From Chthonobacter albigriseus (lineage in GTDB: Bacteria; Pseudomonadota; Alphaproteobacteria; Rhizobiales; Pleomorphomonadaceae), in contig NZ_JACDIT010000003.1 of assembly GCF_013839445.1 (NCBI RefSeq), positions 248,001 to 312,000 of the forward strand: 64,000 nucleotides of DNA. The letters run 5' to 3'. Position numbers and translations under genes: made by a program. Position 1 is the stretch's first letter; each line of letters opens with the position of its first letter. This document shows positions 32,159 to 42,437 of the stretch, piece by piece. Under the pieces are notes generated by a model that saw nothing but the letters and a program-made list of their open reading frames with translations, was not told the origin of the DNA and did no database searches.

Positions 32159-33265
32159 ATGCCTTGGAGCAACCAGAGCGGCGGCGGATGGAAGGGAGGC
32201 GGCAATGGTCCATGGGGCCAGCCTCCACGCGGATCCGGAGGCGGTAGCCCGCCTGATTTGGAAGAGCTTCTGCGCCGCAGCCAGGATCGGCTCCGCCGTG
32301 TCCTGCCGGGCGGCGGCGGCTCCGGCGGCGCTTCTTCCGGCCGTCTGGCGGCCCCCCTCATTCTCCTCGCGGTGCTCGGTTTCTGGCTCTACGAGAGCGT
32401 CTACGTGGTCCAGCCCGACGAAGTCGGCGTCGAACTCCGCTTCGGCGAGGTGAAGCCCGAGATCAACGATCCCGGCATCCACTTCCACTGGTGGCCGATC
32501 GAAACCGTCGAGAAGCCCCAGGTCCTCAAGGAGAACCAGGAGAACATCGGCGGCTCGCGCAACGGCGGCGCCTCCGACAGCATCATGCTCACCGGCGACC
32601 GCAACTTGGTCGACGTCGAGTTCTCCGTGCTCTGGCGCATCTCCGACCCCGTGAACTACCTCTTCAAGGTGTCCGAGCAGCCGCAGCTGGTCCGGATCCT
32701 GTCCGAATCCGCGATGCGCGAATACGTCGCCCGCACCCGCGCCGACGAGTTCCGCACCTCCGGCCTGCAGACCGCGCCCGATCAGATCAAGGCGCTGATC
32801 CAGCAGACCCTCGACGCCCAGGAGGCCGGCATCACCGTCAACTCCGTGAACATCGTCCGCGCCAACTTCCCGCGCGAAGTGGCCGACGCCTTCGCCGAGG
32901 TGCAGCGCGCCCGACAGGATCGCGACAAGTTCCAGCAGGACGCCCAGGCCTACGCCAACAAGCGCCTCGGCGACGCCCGCGGTGAATCCTCCCAGGTCCG
33001 CGAGGCCGCCCGCGGCTACCGCGAACAGGTGATCGCCCAGGCCACCGGTTCGGCCCAGCGCTTCCGCGACGTCTACGAGGAATACGCCAAGTCCCCGGAC
33101 GTCACGCGCCGCCGCATCTACATCGAAACCATGCAGGGCGTGCTCGCCAGCTCCGAGAAGGTCATCGTCGATGACAGCGCCGGCAATTCCGGCGTCGTCC
33201 CCTACCTGCCGTTGCCCGAGTTGCAGCGCCGTGCCCCGGCCGCCGAAGGGGAGGTCGCCCGCTGA
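32159..33265 (+). CDS. hflK: Membrane protease modulator HflK
   Basis: Partner of HflC in a large membrane-anchored, periplasm-facing cage that regulates the FtsH protease. The 368-aa protein has a Gly-rich N-terminus, one membrane segment at about 62-83, then the SPFH/band-7 domain starting YVVQPDEVGVELRFGEVKPE. The coiled-coil region FAEVQRARQDRDKFQQDAQA follows. GAGAGG precedes the ATG. The stop codon shares a base with the hflC start (TGATG), so the two subunits are translationally coupled. Confidence 0.95.
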   Translation: MPWSNQSGGGWKGGGNGPWGQPPRGSGGGSPPDLEELLRRSQDRLRRVLPGGGGSGGASSGRLAAPLILLAVLGFWLYESVYVVQPDEVGVELRFGEVKPEINDPGIHFHWWPIETVEKPQVLKENQENIGGSRNGGASDSIMLTGDRNLVDVEFSVLWRISDPVNYLFKVSEQPQLVRILSESAMREYVARTRADEFRTSGLQTAPDQIKALIQQTLDAQEAGITVNSVNIVRANFPREVADAFAEVQRARQDRDKFQQDAQAYANKRLGDARGESSQVREAARGYREQVIAQATGSAQRFRDVYEEYAKSPDVTRRRIYIETMQGVLASSEKVIVDDSAGNSGVVPYLPLPELQRRAPAAEGEVAR

Positions 33266-34242
33266 TGCGCGCCATCGCCTTTCCCCTCACGCTGATCGTC
33301 GCGGCGATCGCCCTCCTCGTCGTCTACTCCGCCACCTTTGTGGTGACCGAGCGCGACCAGGCCATCCAGCTCCGCTTCGGCGAGATCCAGCGCGTCATCA
33401 CCGATCCGGGCATCTACTTCAAGGTGCCGACCAACATGGTCGACACCGTCCAGATCATCGACAAGCGCCTGCAGACGCTGGAGCTGGAGAACAACGTCGT
33501 CCAGGTGAACGACGGCTCGCCCTACCTGGTCGACGCCTTCGCCACCTACCGCATCGTCGACGCCCGCTCCTTCCGCGAGTCGGTGTCCGGCAACAAGGTC
33601 TTCGCCGAGGACCGCCTGCGCACGCGGCTTAACTCCGCGCTTCGCCGGGTCTACGGCTCGCGCTCCTTCGACGCGGCGCTCTCCACCGCCCGCGCCGAAA
33701 TGATGCGCGAGGTCTCCGACCTCGTCCGTCCGGAAGCCGCCTCGCTCGGCATCGCCATCGTCGAGCTGCGCATCCGCCGCACCGAGCTCCTCGAGGACGT
33801 GCTGGAGCGGACCTTCGACCGCATGCGATCCGAGCGTCTGGCCGAAGCCGCCGAGCTGCGCGCCGAAGGCACCCAGGAAGCCCAGCGCATCCGCGCCGAG
33901 GCGGACCGGGCCGCCACCGTGCTCGTCGCCGAGGCCCAGCGCGACGCCGACTTCCTGCGCGGCGAGGGCGACGCGGAAAAGAACCGGATCTTCGCCGAAG
34001 CCTACTCGCTGGACCCGTCCTTCTTCGAGTTCTACCGCTCGATGCAGGCCTATGGCGAGGCGCTCGGCGCCGGCAGCGGCACCACTATGGTGCTGTCGCC
34101 AACTTCCGAGTTCTTCCGCTTCTTCAACTCCTCGGACGCGCCCGGCGCCGCGCCTCCGGCCGCGACCGCCCCGGCCCCGGCTGCCCCGGCTGCCCCTGCC
34201 CCGCAGGCGACCGCCCCGGCTCCGGCGCCGACGACGCCCTGA
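33265..34242 (+). CDS. hflC: Membrane protease modulator HflC
   Basis: Second subunit of the HflKC complex. The 325-aa protein opens with a membrane segment (FPLTLIVAAIALLVVYSATF) and SPFH domain (VVTERDQAIQLRFGEIQRVI). Helical regions with AEAERLAEAAELRAEGTQEA-like repeats follow. The C-terminus is an unusual Ala-Pro low-complexity tail of about 35 residues, absent from the E. coli protein. It ends just before a 12-bp hairpin likely to terminate the pair's transcript. Confidence 0.95.
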   Translation: MRAIAFPLTLIVAAIALLVVYSATFVVTERDQAIQLRFGEIQRVITDPGIYFKVPTNMVDTVQIIDKRLQTLELENNVVQVNDGSPYLVDAFATYRIVDARSFRESVSGNKVFAEDRLRTRLNSALRRVYGSRSFDAALSTARAEMMREVSDLVRPEAASLGIAIVELRIRRTELLEDVLERTFDRMRSERLAEAAELRAEGTQEAQRIRAEADRAATVLVAEAQRDADFLRGEGDAEKNRIFAEAYSLDPSFFEFYRSMQAYGEALGAGSGTTMVLSPTSEFFRFFNSSDAPGAAPPAATAPAPAAPAAPAPQATAPAPAPTTP

Positions 34243-34248
34243 CGACGC

Positions 34249-34277
34249 GAGCCCGGCCGGTCGACCCGGCCGGGCTC
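34249..34277 (+). terminator. Hairpin after hflC
   Basis: GAGCCCGGCCGG pairs with CCGGCCGGGCTC around TCGAC, starting six bases after the hflC stop codon. There is no T run, so it could equally mark processing or partial termination before DUF2065 and degP. Confidence 0.5.
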
Positions 34278-34369
34278 CGCCCCGCGATCGCCCGCTCGGG
34301 CGGGCGCCAAGACACTGAACGGTCCCGCAATCGTCCGACGATCGCGTTCGACCTGCGGAAAGAGCCGGC

Positions 34370-34555
34370 ATGAACGACTTCGTCGCCGCCCTCGGGCTTG
34401 TCGCCGTCATCGAAGGCGTTCTCTATGCGGCGGCTCCCGCGCTGATGAAGAAGGGCCTGCGCGAGATCATCGGTGTTCCCGAGGCCACGTTGCGCATCGG
34501 CGGCATCGCCGCCATGACAGTCGGCGTGATCATCGTCTGGCTGGCGCGCAGCTGA
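34370..34555 (+). CDS. DUF2065 family small membrane protein
   Basis: A 61-aa protein with two hydrophobic segments (FVAALGLVAVIEGVLYAA and IGGIAAMTVGVIIVWLA) separated by a short loop with LREIIGVPEATLR, matching DUF2065 (YjeT). It is regularly found beside hflC, as here, and may belong to the HflKC assembly, though its role is unknown. degP follows in the same direction after 175 bp. Confidence 0.85.
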   Translation: MNDFVAALGLVAVIEGVLYAAAPALMKKGLREIIGVPEATLRIGGIAAMTVGVIIVWLARS

Positions 34556-34730
34556 TCGCCACGGCGGTGACCGACGGAGCGCTTTTCTGCTCCGCGCGCG
34601 CAATTTTCCGTCAGCGGAGGTCGACAGGGGAATGTCGCGCCACATTTTTGGCGATACGCTGGTTTCCGGTATGGCATGAGCGGGTGGCGCGCGTCGGCGG
34701 CGCCCTGGTTCGTTTGGAGGTGAACGGCCT

Positions 34731-36254
<1,524 letters not shown>

Positions 36255-36263
36255 GGCGTCCCT

Positions 36264-36290
36264 CCGGGCCGGTCGATCCGGCCGGCCCGG
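36264..36290. terminator. Shared hairpin between convergent genes
   Basis: CCGGGCCGG pairs with CCGGCCCGG ten bases after the degP stop and 15 bases before the end of the minus-strand DUF4139 gene. Without T runs it is probably a bidirectional stabiliser or terminator. Confidence 0.45.
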
Positions 36291-36304
36291 ACTTGTCCCT
36301 CGCC

Positions 36305-38284
36305 TCAGAACGAGCGGATCACGGCGTCCACCGCGTCCCGCAGCCTGCGCAGCGTCGTCTCCGCGCCGCCCCGCTCGTCGGCCAGCCGGCCGAGCTCGTC
36401 CTCCGTGCCGGCGAGGCTCGCCAGATACCGTTCGGCAAGTTCGCTGCCCGAGGGAACAGCCGACAGGTTCTGCCGCAGGCGTCCTTGGTCGTCGACGATC
36501 CGAGCGGTCCTCTCGTCGATCTCGGCCAGCTTGCTTTCCGCCGCCGCCGCCTCCCGCCGGGCGGCGATCAGTTCGGCCAGCTTCTCTCGCATCGCCTCGT
36601 CCGGCGCAGTCTCCGACCACAGCTCCAGCGTCGCCTGGTCCACATCGGCGAGCATCAGGCGGGTCAGGTCCGTTCGCCGCTCCACCGCCTCCACCGCCGC
36701 GGTCGCGCCAGCCGGCACTTTGACCTTCAGCCGGTTGTGGGTCGCGGTCCGCGCCATCTCCTCCCCGCCCTTCACCGAAAGCGTCCAGCCGTCCCGCGCC
36801 GGATGCTCGATCACGATCGTCCGCTCGCCGTCGGCGGCGCCCTTGATCCGGTAGGTCGTGGTGCTCACCACGCCGTAGGTCGCCTCTACGATCCCGTCCA
36901 CCACCTTCAGGCTGGCAATCGACTGGTCACCGGTCTGCTCCTCCCGCACCGTCACCTTGCGGTCGGCGGCAAAGCTCGCCATCCGCTGTTCGCCCGCCGG
37001 GAACGGCAGGATCGACGCGTCGCCCACGTAGCCGTCGCGCCCGTCGTAGACGGTGAGGATGCCTGGCGGCAGCGCCGCCCCGGTGTCGTTGGTCAGCATC
37101 ACCGCCGCCACCGGGTGCGGGCTGCCGCTCTGCGGCCGGTAGAGGCCGATCCGTTCCGCCGGGATCTCCCGGTCGACGATCGGCACGCTCAAGGTCTCTC
37201 CCGCCGCAAGATCCACCGGCGCCGGCAGCGGATAGCTCGCCGCCACATCCCCCTCGACGGCCGCCGTCGTCTGCACCGCCGCCGAGATCGGCATGTCCAT
37301 CGCCATCTCCGCCGCTTCCGTCATCGGCGCCGGAGCGGCCGCGAAGGCCGACTTCGCCGCATCCTGCGCCAGCCGGCCCAGCGCGCCGCCCACCGCGGTC
37401 GGGCCGGTGTCCGGCGGCGGCGCGGTCACGCCGGCCACATCCACCGGCACCTCCGGTCGGTCCCGCCAGTAGAGGCTGTGCAGCCGCTGCCGCAGGGTCA
37501 CCGGAGCACCGGACGAGAGCACCACCGAAACGCCCTTCCAGTCGTCCGCCGTGGCGTTCTCCACCACGGCCCAGGCCTGCAGCCGCGCCGACCCGTCCGT
37601 CCCCGTCACCACCCGGTAGGCGGTCTTCCAGATCGGCGCCGCCACCACATAGGACACCGCCACGGTCCGCTTCGGCCCGTCGGTCAGACCGACGACCACG
37701 GTCCGCGCCCCGTCGGCCTTGGATTTGCCGAGCGCTGCGGTGGCCCGTGCAAGCTTTTCCCGCATCGCCGGATCCAGCACCGCCACCGAGGCATCCGGCC
37801 CCAGCGCCAGCGCCTCCACCGTCCCGTCCTTCGTCAACACGGACAGCACCTGAACCGTCGCTTCGTCCTTCTCGCGCCGCTCCGACACGCCGAGGACCAC
37901 GCCGCTCACCGTCCGCCCGCCGCTGGTGGCAGACACCTCCGTCCCCTGCAGCCCCCTCGCCAGCCCCGCGACGGACGCCAGGTCCTCCGGCGAGAACGGC
38001 ATGCTGCGGAACGTCTCGGCCAGTGTATCGGGGCCGCCGAGCCGCAGGCCGGCCACCCCGCCCTTGGGGTCGCGGACGACGAGGCTCTTCAGCACGTCGT
38101 CGACCTGCTCCAGCGGCACCTCGATGGAGACCTCCGTCGTGCCGCCGCCCACCTCGGCCTGCCGCGTGATCTCGGCGAGCCCGCCGGAGGAGAGCACCAC
38201 CGTCCGGATGTCACCGTCGGCTGCGAACGCCGGTCCGGCAAGAGCGCTTCCGGCAAGAAGCGTGGCAACGAAGGCAAGGCGCAT
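36305..38284 (-). CDS. DUF4139 domain exported protein
   Basis: A 659-aa protein with a signal peptide (MRLAFVATLLAGSALAGPAFA). The central and C-terminal region matches DUF4139, with APIWKTAYRVV and WAVVENATADDWKGVSVVLSS as the recognisable segments. The C-terminal end (about 575-655) is a helical coiled coil (EKLAELIAARREAAAAESKL). Function unknown; related proteins are envelope-located. I chose MRLAFV at 38284 because it starts the signal peptide. The frame to 38329 adds fifteen hydrophilic residues. Confidence 0.83.
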   Translation of the reverse strand: MRLAFVATLLAGSALAGPAFAADGDIRTVVLSSGGLAEITRQAEVGGGTTEVSIEVPLEQVDDVLKSLVVRDPKGGVAGLRLGGPDTLAETFRSMPFSPEDLASVAGLARGLQGTEVSATSGGRTVSGVVLGVSERREKDEATVQVLSVLTKDGTVEALALGPDASVAVLDPAMREKLARATAALGKSKADGARTVVVGLTDGPKRTVAVSYVVAAPIWKTAYRVVTGTDGSARLQAWAVVENATADDWKGVSVVLSSGAPVTLRQRLHSLYWRDRPEVPVDVAGVTAPPPDTGPTAVGGALGRLAQDAAKSAFAAAPAPMTEAAEMAMDMPISAAVQTTAAVEGDVAASYPLPAPVDLAAGETLSVPIVDREIPAERIGLYRPQSGSPHPVAAVMLTNDTGAALPPGILTVYDGRDGYVGDASILPFPAGEQRMASFAADRKVTVREEQTGDQSIASLKVVDGIVEATYGVVSTTTYRIKGAADGERTIVIEHPARDGWTLSVKGGEEMARTATHNRLKVKVPAGATAAVEAVERRTDLTRLMLADVDQATLELWSETAPDEAMREKLAELIAARREAAAAESKLAEIDERTARIVDDQGRLRQNLSAVPSGSELAERYLASLAGTEDELGRLADERGGAETTLRRLRDAVDAVIRSF

Positions 38285-38453
38285 GGTCCGGTTCCCCTCA
38301 AGCTGCGCCGGCGGCCCGTGGCGACGCACGGGCGCACGGCGGCAAAGTCTCCGCTTGCCTTGGGTGACTCCGGATCACGGCTTTCTTGCGATAGGTTCGG
38401 CCGGCGGAAGACGGCCGCGACCGGCCCTCCCGTCCCGCCAGGGTGCCCTCGCC

Positions 38454-41400
38454 CTACTGCGCGGGAACGCTCACGCCCGGCAGCGCGCCGTCCGCGTCCT
38501 GCTGCGCCTTCAGGCTCCGCTGGATCCGCGCGAAGAAGTCGTCCGGCGATTCAGCGGTGCCGGCCGCGTCGGCGCCCTCCGGCGGCGGCAGGGCACGCTG
38601 TTCGATGCCGTCGCGGTCGCCCGCCGGCAGCCCGTCGGCAGGAGGATCGCCGAACGGCGAGGTGTCGAGCCCTTGCAGCGAACCGTCCGAGGGCTGGGCA
38701 CGCGCCGCGCCTTCGGCTGCGAGGCGCTCGGCCTCCTGGCGGATCGCCTCTTCGATGGCGCGCTGTTCGGCCTCCATCTGTGCGGCCTCCTCCGCCTCCA
38801 GCCGCGCCGCCTCCTCGCGCGCAAGCCGTTCGGCCTCAAGGCGTTCCGCCTCCAGCCGCGCCGCCTCGTCGATCGCGCGTCGCTCCGACTGCACCCGCGC
38901 GGCCTCTTCGGCCTCCGCTCGGAGCCGCGCCTCTTCCTCGGCCCGACGCGCCTCCTCTTCGGCCCTCAGCCGCGCCTCCTCCTCGGCTCGGATCCGGCGC
39001 GTCACCTCCTCCTCGGTGCGGGCGATGCCTCGGCGCAGCGCCTCCTGCTCCAGGATGTCGGCCTGCATGATCTCCACCTTGCGCACCTCCTGTTCGAAGG
39101 AGCGCAGCGTCAGGTAGGCGGCGAACGCAGTCACATCCACGCTCCGCCGCGGCTCGTCGATCGGCCCGCGGAACAGGATCGCCACTTGCGGCACCGCCCC
39201 GGTCACCTTGTCGAGGCCCGGATCGATCGAAAACTGCCAGTCGCTCTCCACCGTCCAACGCGAAAGATCCGCCGTTCCGGTGCCTGATGTGGTCGCTCCG
39301 GCCGAGGTCACCGCGATGTTGGGCGCCCGCAAGGTTCCTGCCGCCAGCGTGAAGGCCGCCTCCAGCCGCTCGAACGCGAGGTCTCCGCTGTCGATGTTGG
39401 CGGTGAACACCTCGCGTATCTTCTCGTCGTTGAGGTCCAGCCCGCCTTCCACGGCGCGCATCACCGCCGAGAAGGCGTTCGGGTTCATCGATCGGATCGC
39501 CCCGTCGGCGAGTTGCACCGTTCCGCCGCCACCCAGCGAGGCGATCAGCCCCGCCACCGTCCGCCCGTTCGCGGCCATGTCGAAGTCCGCGTCCACCGTT
39601 CCGGAAACCACCGCCCGGTCGTCCCGTCTCCAGGCGAGCGCCTCGGCCGGAATTCCCGCCAGCCGGAACCGGCCGTCGACGGCGGCGCTGCCCTCCAGGT
39701 CGCGCTTCACCGAAACGGCGCCCTCCACCGTCCCGCCGGAGAGCACGCCCTTGATCTCGTCGAAGCCGAGGCTCGCGGCCGTGTTGCGCACCGCGAAAGC
39801 CGCGTTGTCCAGCGCAAGCCCAGCGGGCAGCTCCACCCGCCCCACGCTCAGCGAAACGTCCGTGTCGATGCCGTCGATCGCCCCGGCCCCGAACGGTGCT
39901 TCCGGCCACGGGTTGCGGCTCTCCACGATCGGCATCGCCAGCGTGCCCGGCCCGAGCGCCAGTTCCCCCAGCCCCTCCAGCGAAAGCGACGCCAGCGACA
40001 GCGTCCCCGTCACCCGCGGCCGGTCGGCTGAGAAGTCCACACCGATGTCGCCGTTCACCGGCTGCCCGTCGGCAGTGCCCTTCAGTTGCGCGATCCGTAC
40101 CTTCGCCCCGTCCACCGCCACCTCGGCGGCAAGGTCTACCGGAGTCGTCGCCAGGAGGTCCGCCATCAGGTTCCCGCCCAGGGCCAGGATCGGCCCCACG
40201 TCCTCGCTCGAAAGCTCCACCGTCGAGCTCACCCGGGGCGCCTTGTTCTTTTCCGCCACCGTCGTCCCGGAAACGCTGAGCGCCGTCCCACCCAGCGAGC
40301 CGTTCGCCCTGAACGAAAGGCCGCGCGCGGGAACGCCCTCCGCCGCCACGTCCAGCCGCCCGCCCCCCGGCGCGCCGTTGTCTGCCACCGCGAAGCCGAG
40401 TTGGCGCATCAGCCTTGCGCCGTCCGGCCCTTGCAGCGCCACGTCGACGTCCACCGTCGCATCGTGCCAGGCGTCAACCCGCCCTGCGAAAGCCAGCTTG
40501 CCGGTCATCTGCGAACCGCCCGCCGACCCTTCAAGCGTCACGCCAAGGTCGGTGGAACTCTCCCCGCCTCGCGCCTGCACCACGGCGGTCAGCTTCGCCG
40601 GCGCCAGCACCGGCGCGGCCGTCGCCATCATTCGTGCCGCCTCCGACCCGGGCGCCAGCGCCCGGATCAGGGCTACCACCCCGTCCAGCCGCTCCGCCGA
40701 GATCTCCGCCTGCAGCGATCCGTCCGGCGTGGTGGACAGGTTGGTCACCGTCCCCGCCGCCGACAGCCGCGCGCCCGCGAGATCCCGGATCGCCAGCCGG
40801 TCCACCGACAGCGACCCGCCGGCGAGCGTCGCCCGAACGTCCACACCCTCCGCCCGCGCCTCGCCGGCCGTCAGCGACTTCGCCGTCATCTCCACGTCCA
40901 CGTCGGCTCCGGCGAACGGACTTGAGCCGTCCTCGCCCGACGTCAGCCCAGCGATCGCCTGCACCTGCGCCACGTCCAGCTTGTCCGCGTCGAGCGCCAA
41001 CCAGAGCCGCGGCGGCCGCCCGCCCTTGGACGGCACGAACCCGGCCTCGCCGGTCACCTCCGCCGGTCCGATCGACGCCTCCAGGTTCTTCAGCGTCACC
41101 CCGCCGGCCGAAATGCCGATCTGGCTCCGCCCGCGGAAGGCGTCCAGCTTGGTCGCCGGCCGGCCGGGATGCCACCACGACACCAGCGTCACCGGCTGTT
41201 CCGACGCGGCAGCCAACGTTCCCTCGAAGGACAGCTCGCCGTCCACCGTCACCATGCCCTGCGCCACCACGTCGGTGCGCCCCGGCAGCGCTGCCTCCAG
41301 CGTCTCCACGTGCCAACCGGTATCGGTGGTCGAAACATCGAGCCGGAGGTTCTGGACGATGCTGCCGCCCACCACGATGCCGGGGATGTCGAAGCCGATC

Positions 41401-42437
41401 CGCCCGGGGATCGGCGGCCGCGGCAGACCGGCGATCGTGCCGGACAGCGCCTTCAGCATCGTCCCGAACACCACCGGCTTGTCCGGCCCCTCACCCAGCG
41501 TGCGGTCGAGATCCAGCTGCCGCGCCGAAAGCACCGCGTCGAACACCGGCTCGGCCTGGTAGTCGACGGTCGCCGCGCCCGTGATCGTGAACGGCCGGTC
41601 CTCCGGCCCGTAGTGGAATTCAAGCTCCTTGGCGAGCAGCCGGGCGGGATCCGCCTCCGCCTTCGCCTCGACGCGCCAGGGCACCGTGTCCTGGTCGGTC
41701 TTCTCCATCACGCGGGAAAGCTGCAGCGTGCCTTCCCACTTCGGGCGGTTCTCCTCCACCCGAGCCTTGCCGTCGAAGCCGAAGCTCACCGGCTGGTTGG
41801 CCGGCGTGATCACGCCCTTCAGCACGATCGCCCCGTCGGCCTCGCGCGTGCCGGTCGATAGCCGCACGCCCACCGGCTCGCCGTCCACGGTCACGCTTCC
41901 GTCGAGCTTGTAGGGCCCGATCAGCGAACGGGCGTCGAGATGCGCGTTGATGTTCTCCACCGACAGCGGCGTCGTGTGCCGGGCATCCTCCAGCACCAGC
42001 CGGCCGCCGGCGATTTCCACCCGATCGAGCGACACCTGGTTCGGCTCGACCGGCGCACGGACGTTGTCGGTGATCCACTCGAAGCTGCCGTCCTCGGCCA
42101 CCCGCACCGTCAGCTCCGGCTCGTCCAGCCGCATGTGCGTCACGGTGATCAGCCCGGAGAGCAGCGGGAACAGCTCCACCTCCAGGTCGAACCGGGCCAC
42201 CGTCATCATCGGGTTGTCCGGATCGCCGATCGCCACATCGGTGAAGGCGAGCTTGGGATAGGGCAGCAGGCTCGCATCCGCCGTCCCCAGCACGTGCACG
42301 GGGTGGCCGAGCACGATCGCCGCGCGCTCCTCGAAGGCCGCGCGATAGGCGGTCCAGTCGATGAACAACGGCCCCACCAGCGCCGCTGCCAGCGCCAGGA
42401 TGATCGTCAGGCCAACGCCGAAGTAGATCGAGTTCAT
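38454..42437 (-). CDS. AsmA family protein with charged coiled-coil tail
   Basis: A 1,327-aa protein. Residues 5-25 form one membrane anchor (FGVGLTIILALAAALVGPLF), followed by the AsmA N-terminal segment IDWTAYRAAFEERAAIVLGH with VHVLGTADASLLPYPKLAFTD. The long beta-rich body resembles the bridge-like AsmA/YhdP proteins that carry lipids between the membranes. The last 180 or so residues hold an extended Glu/Ala/Arg tract (EEEARLRAEEEARRAEEEAR and similar), unusual for AsmA. The start overlaps the stop of the FAD oxidase gene by four bases. That pairing with an FAD-linked oxidase is unexplained. Confidence 0.85.
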   Translation of the reverse strand: MNSIYFGVGLTIILALAAALVGPLFIDWTAYRAAFEERAAIVLGHPVHVLGTADASLLPYPKLAFTDVAIGDPDNPMMTVARFDLEVELFPLLSGLITVTHMRLDEPELTVRVAEDGSFEWITDNVRAPVEPNQVSLDRVEIAGGRLVLEDARHTTPLSVENINAHLDARSLIGPYKLDGSVTVDGEPVGVRLSTGTREADGAIVLKGVITPANQPVSFGFDGKARVEENRPKWEGTLQLSRVMEKTDQDTVPWRVEAKAEADPARLLAKELEFHYGPEDRPFTITGAATVDYQAEPVFDAVLSARQLDLDRTLGEGPDKPVVFGTMLKALSGTIAGLPRPPIPGRIGFDIPGIVVGGSIVQNLRLDVSTTDTGWHVETLEAALPGRTDVVAQGMVTVDGELSFEGTLAAASEQPVTLVSWWHPGRPATKLDAFRGRSQIGISAGGVTLKNLEASIGPAEVTGEAGFVPSKGGRPPRLWLALDADKLDVAQVQAIAGLTSGEDGSSPFAGADVDVEMTAKSLTAGEARAEGVDVRATLAGGSLSVDRLAIRDLAGARLSAAGTVTNLSTTPDGSLQAEISAERLDGVVALIRALAPGSEAARMMATAAPVLAPAKLTAVVQARGGESSTDLGVTLEGSAGGSQMTGKLAFAGRVDAWHDATVDVDVALQGPDGARLMRQLGFAVADNGAPGGGRLDVAAEGVPARGLSFRANGSLGGTALSVSGTTVAEKNKAPRVSSTVELSSEDVGPILALGGNLMADLLATTPVDLAAEVAVDGAKVRIAQLKGTADGQPVNGDIGVDFSADRPRVTGTLSLASLSLEGLGELALGPGTLAMPIVESRNPWPEAPFGAGAIDGIDTDVSLSVGRVELPAGLALDNAAFAVRNTAASLGFDEIKGVLSGGTVEGAVSVKRDLEGSAAVDGRFRLAGIPAEALAWRRDDRAVVSGTVDADFDMAANGRTVAGLIASLGGGGTVQLADGAIRSMNPNAFSAVMRAVEGGLDLNDEKIREVFTANIDSGDLAFERLEAAFTLAAGTLRAPNIAVTSAGATTSGTGTADLSRWTVESDWQFSIDPGLDKVTGAVPQVAILFRGPIDEPRRSVDVTAFAAYLTLRSFEQEVRKVEIMQADILEQEALRRGIARTEEEVTRRIRAEEEARLRAEEEARRAEEEARLRAEAEEAARVQSERRAIDEAARLEAERLEAERLAREEAARLEAEEAAQMEAEQRAIEEAIRQEAERLAAEGAARAQPSDGSLQGLDTSPFGDPPADGLPAGDRDGIEQRALPPPEGADAAGTAESPDDFFARIQRSLKAQQDADGALPGVSVPAQ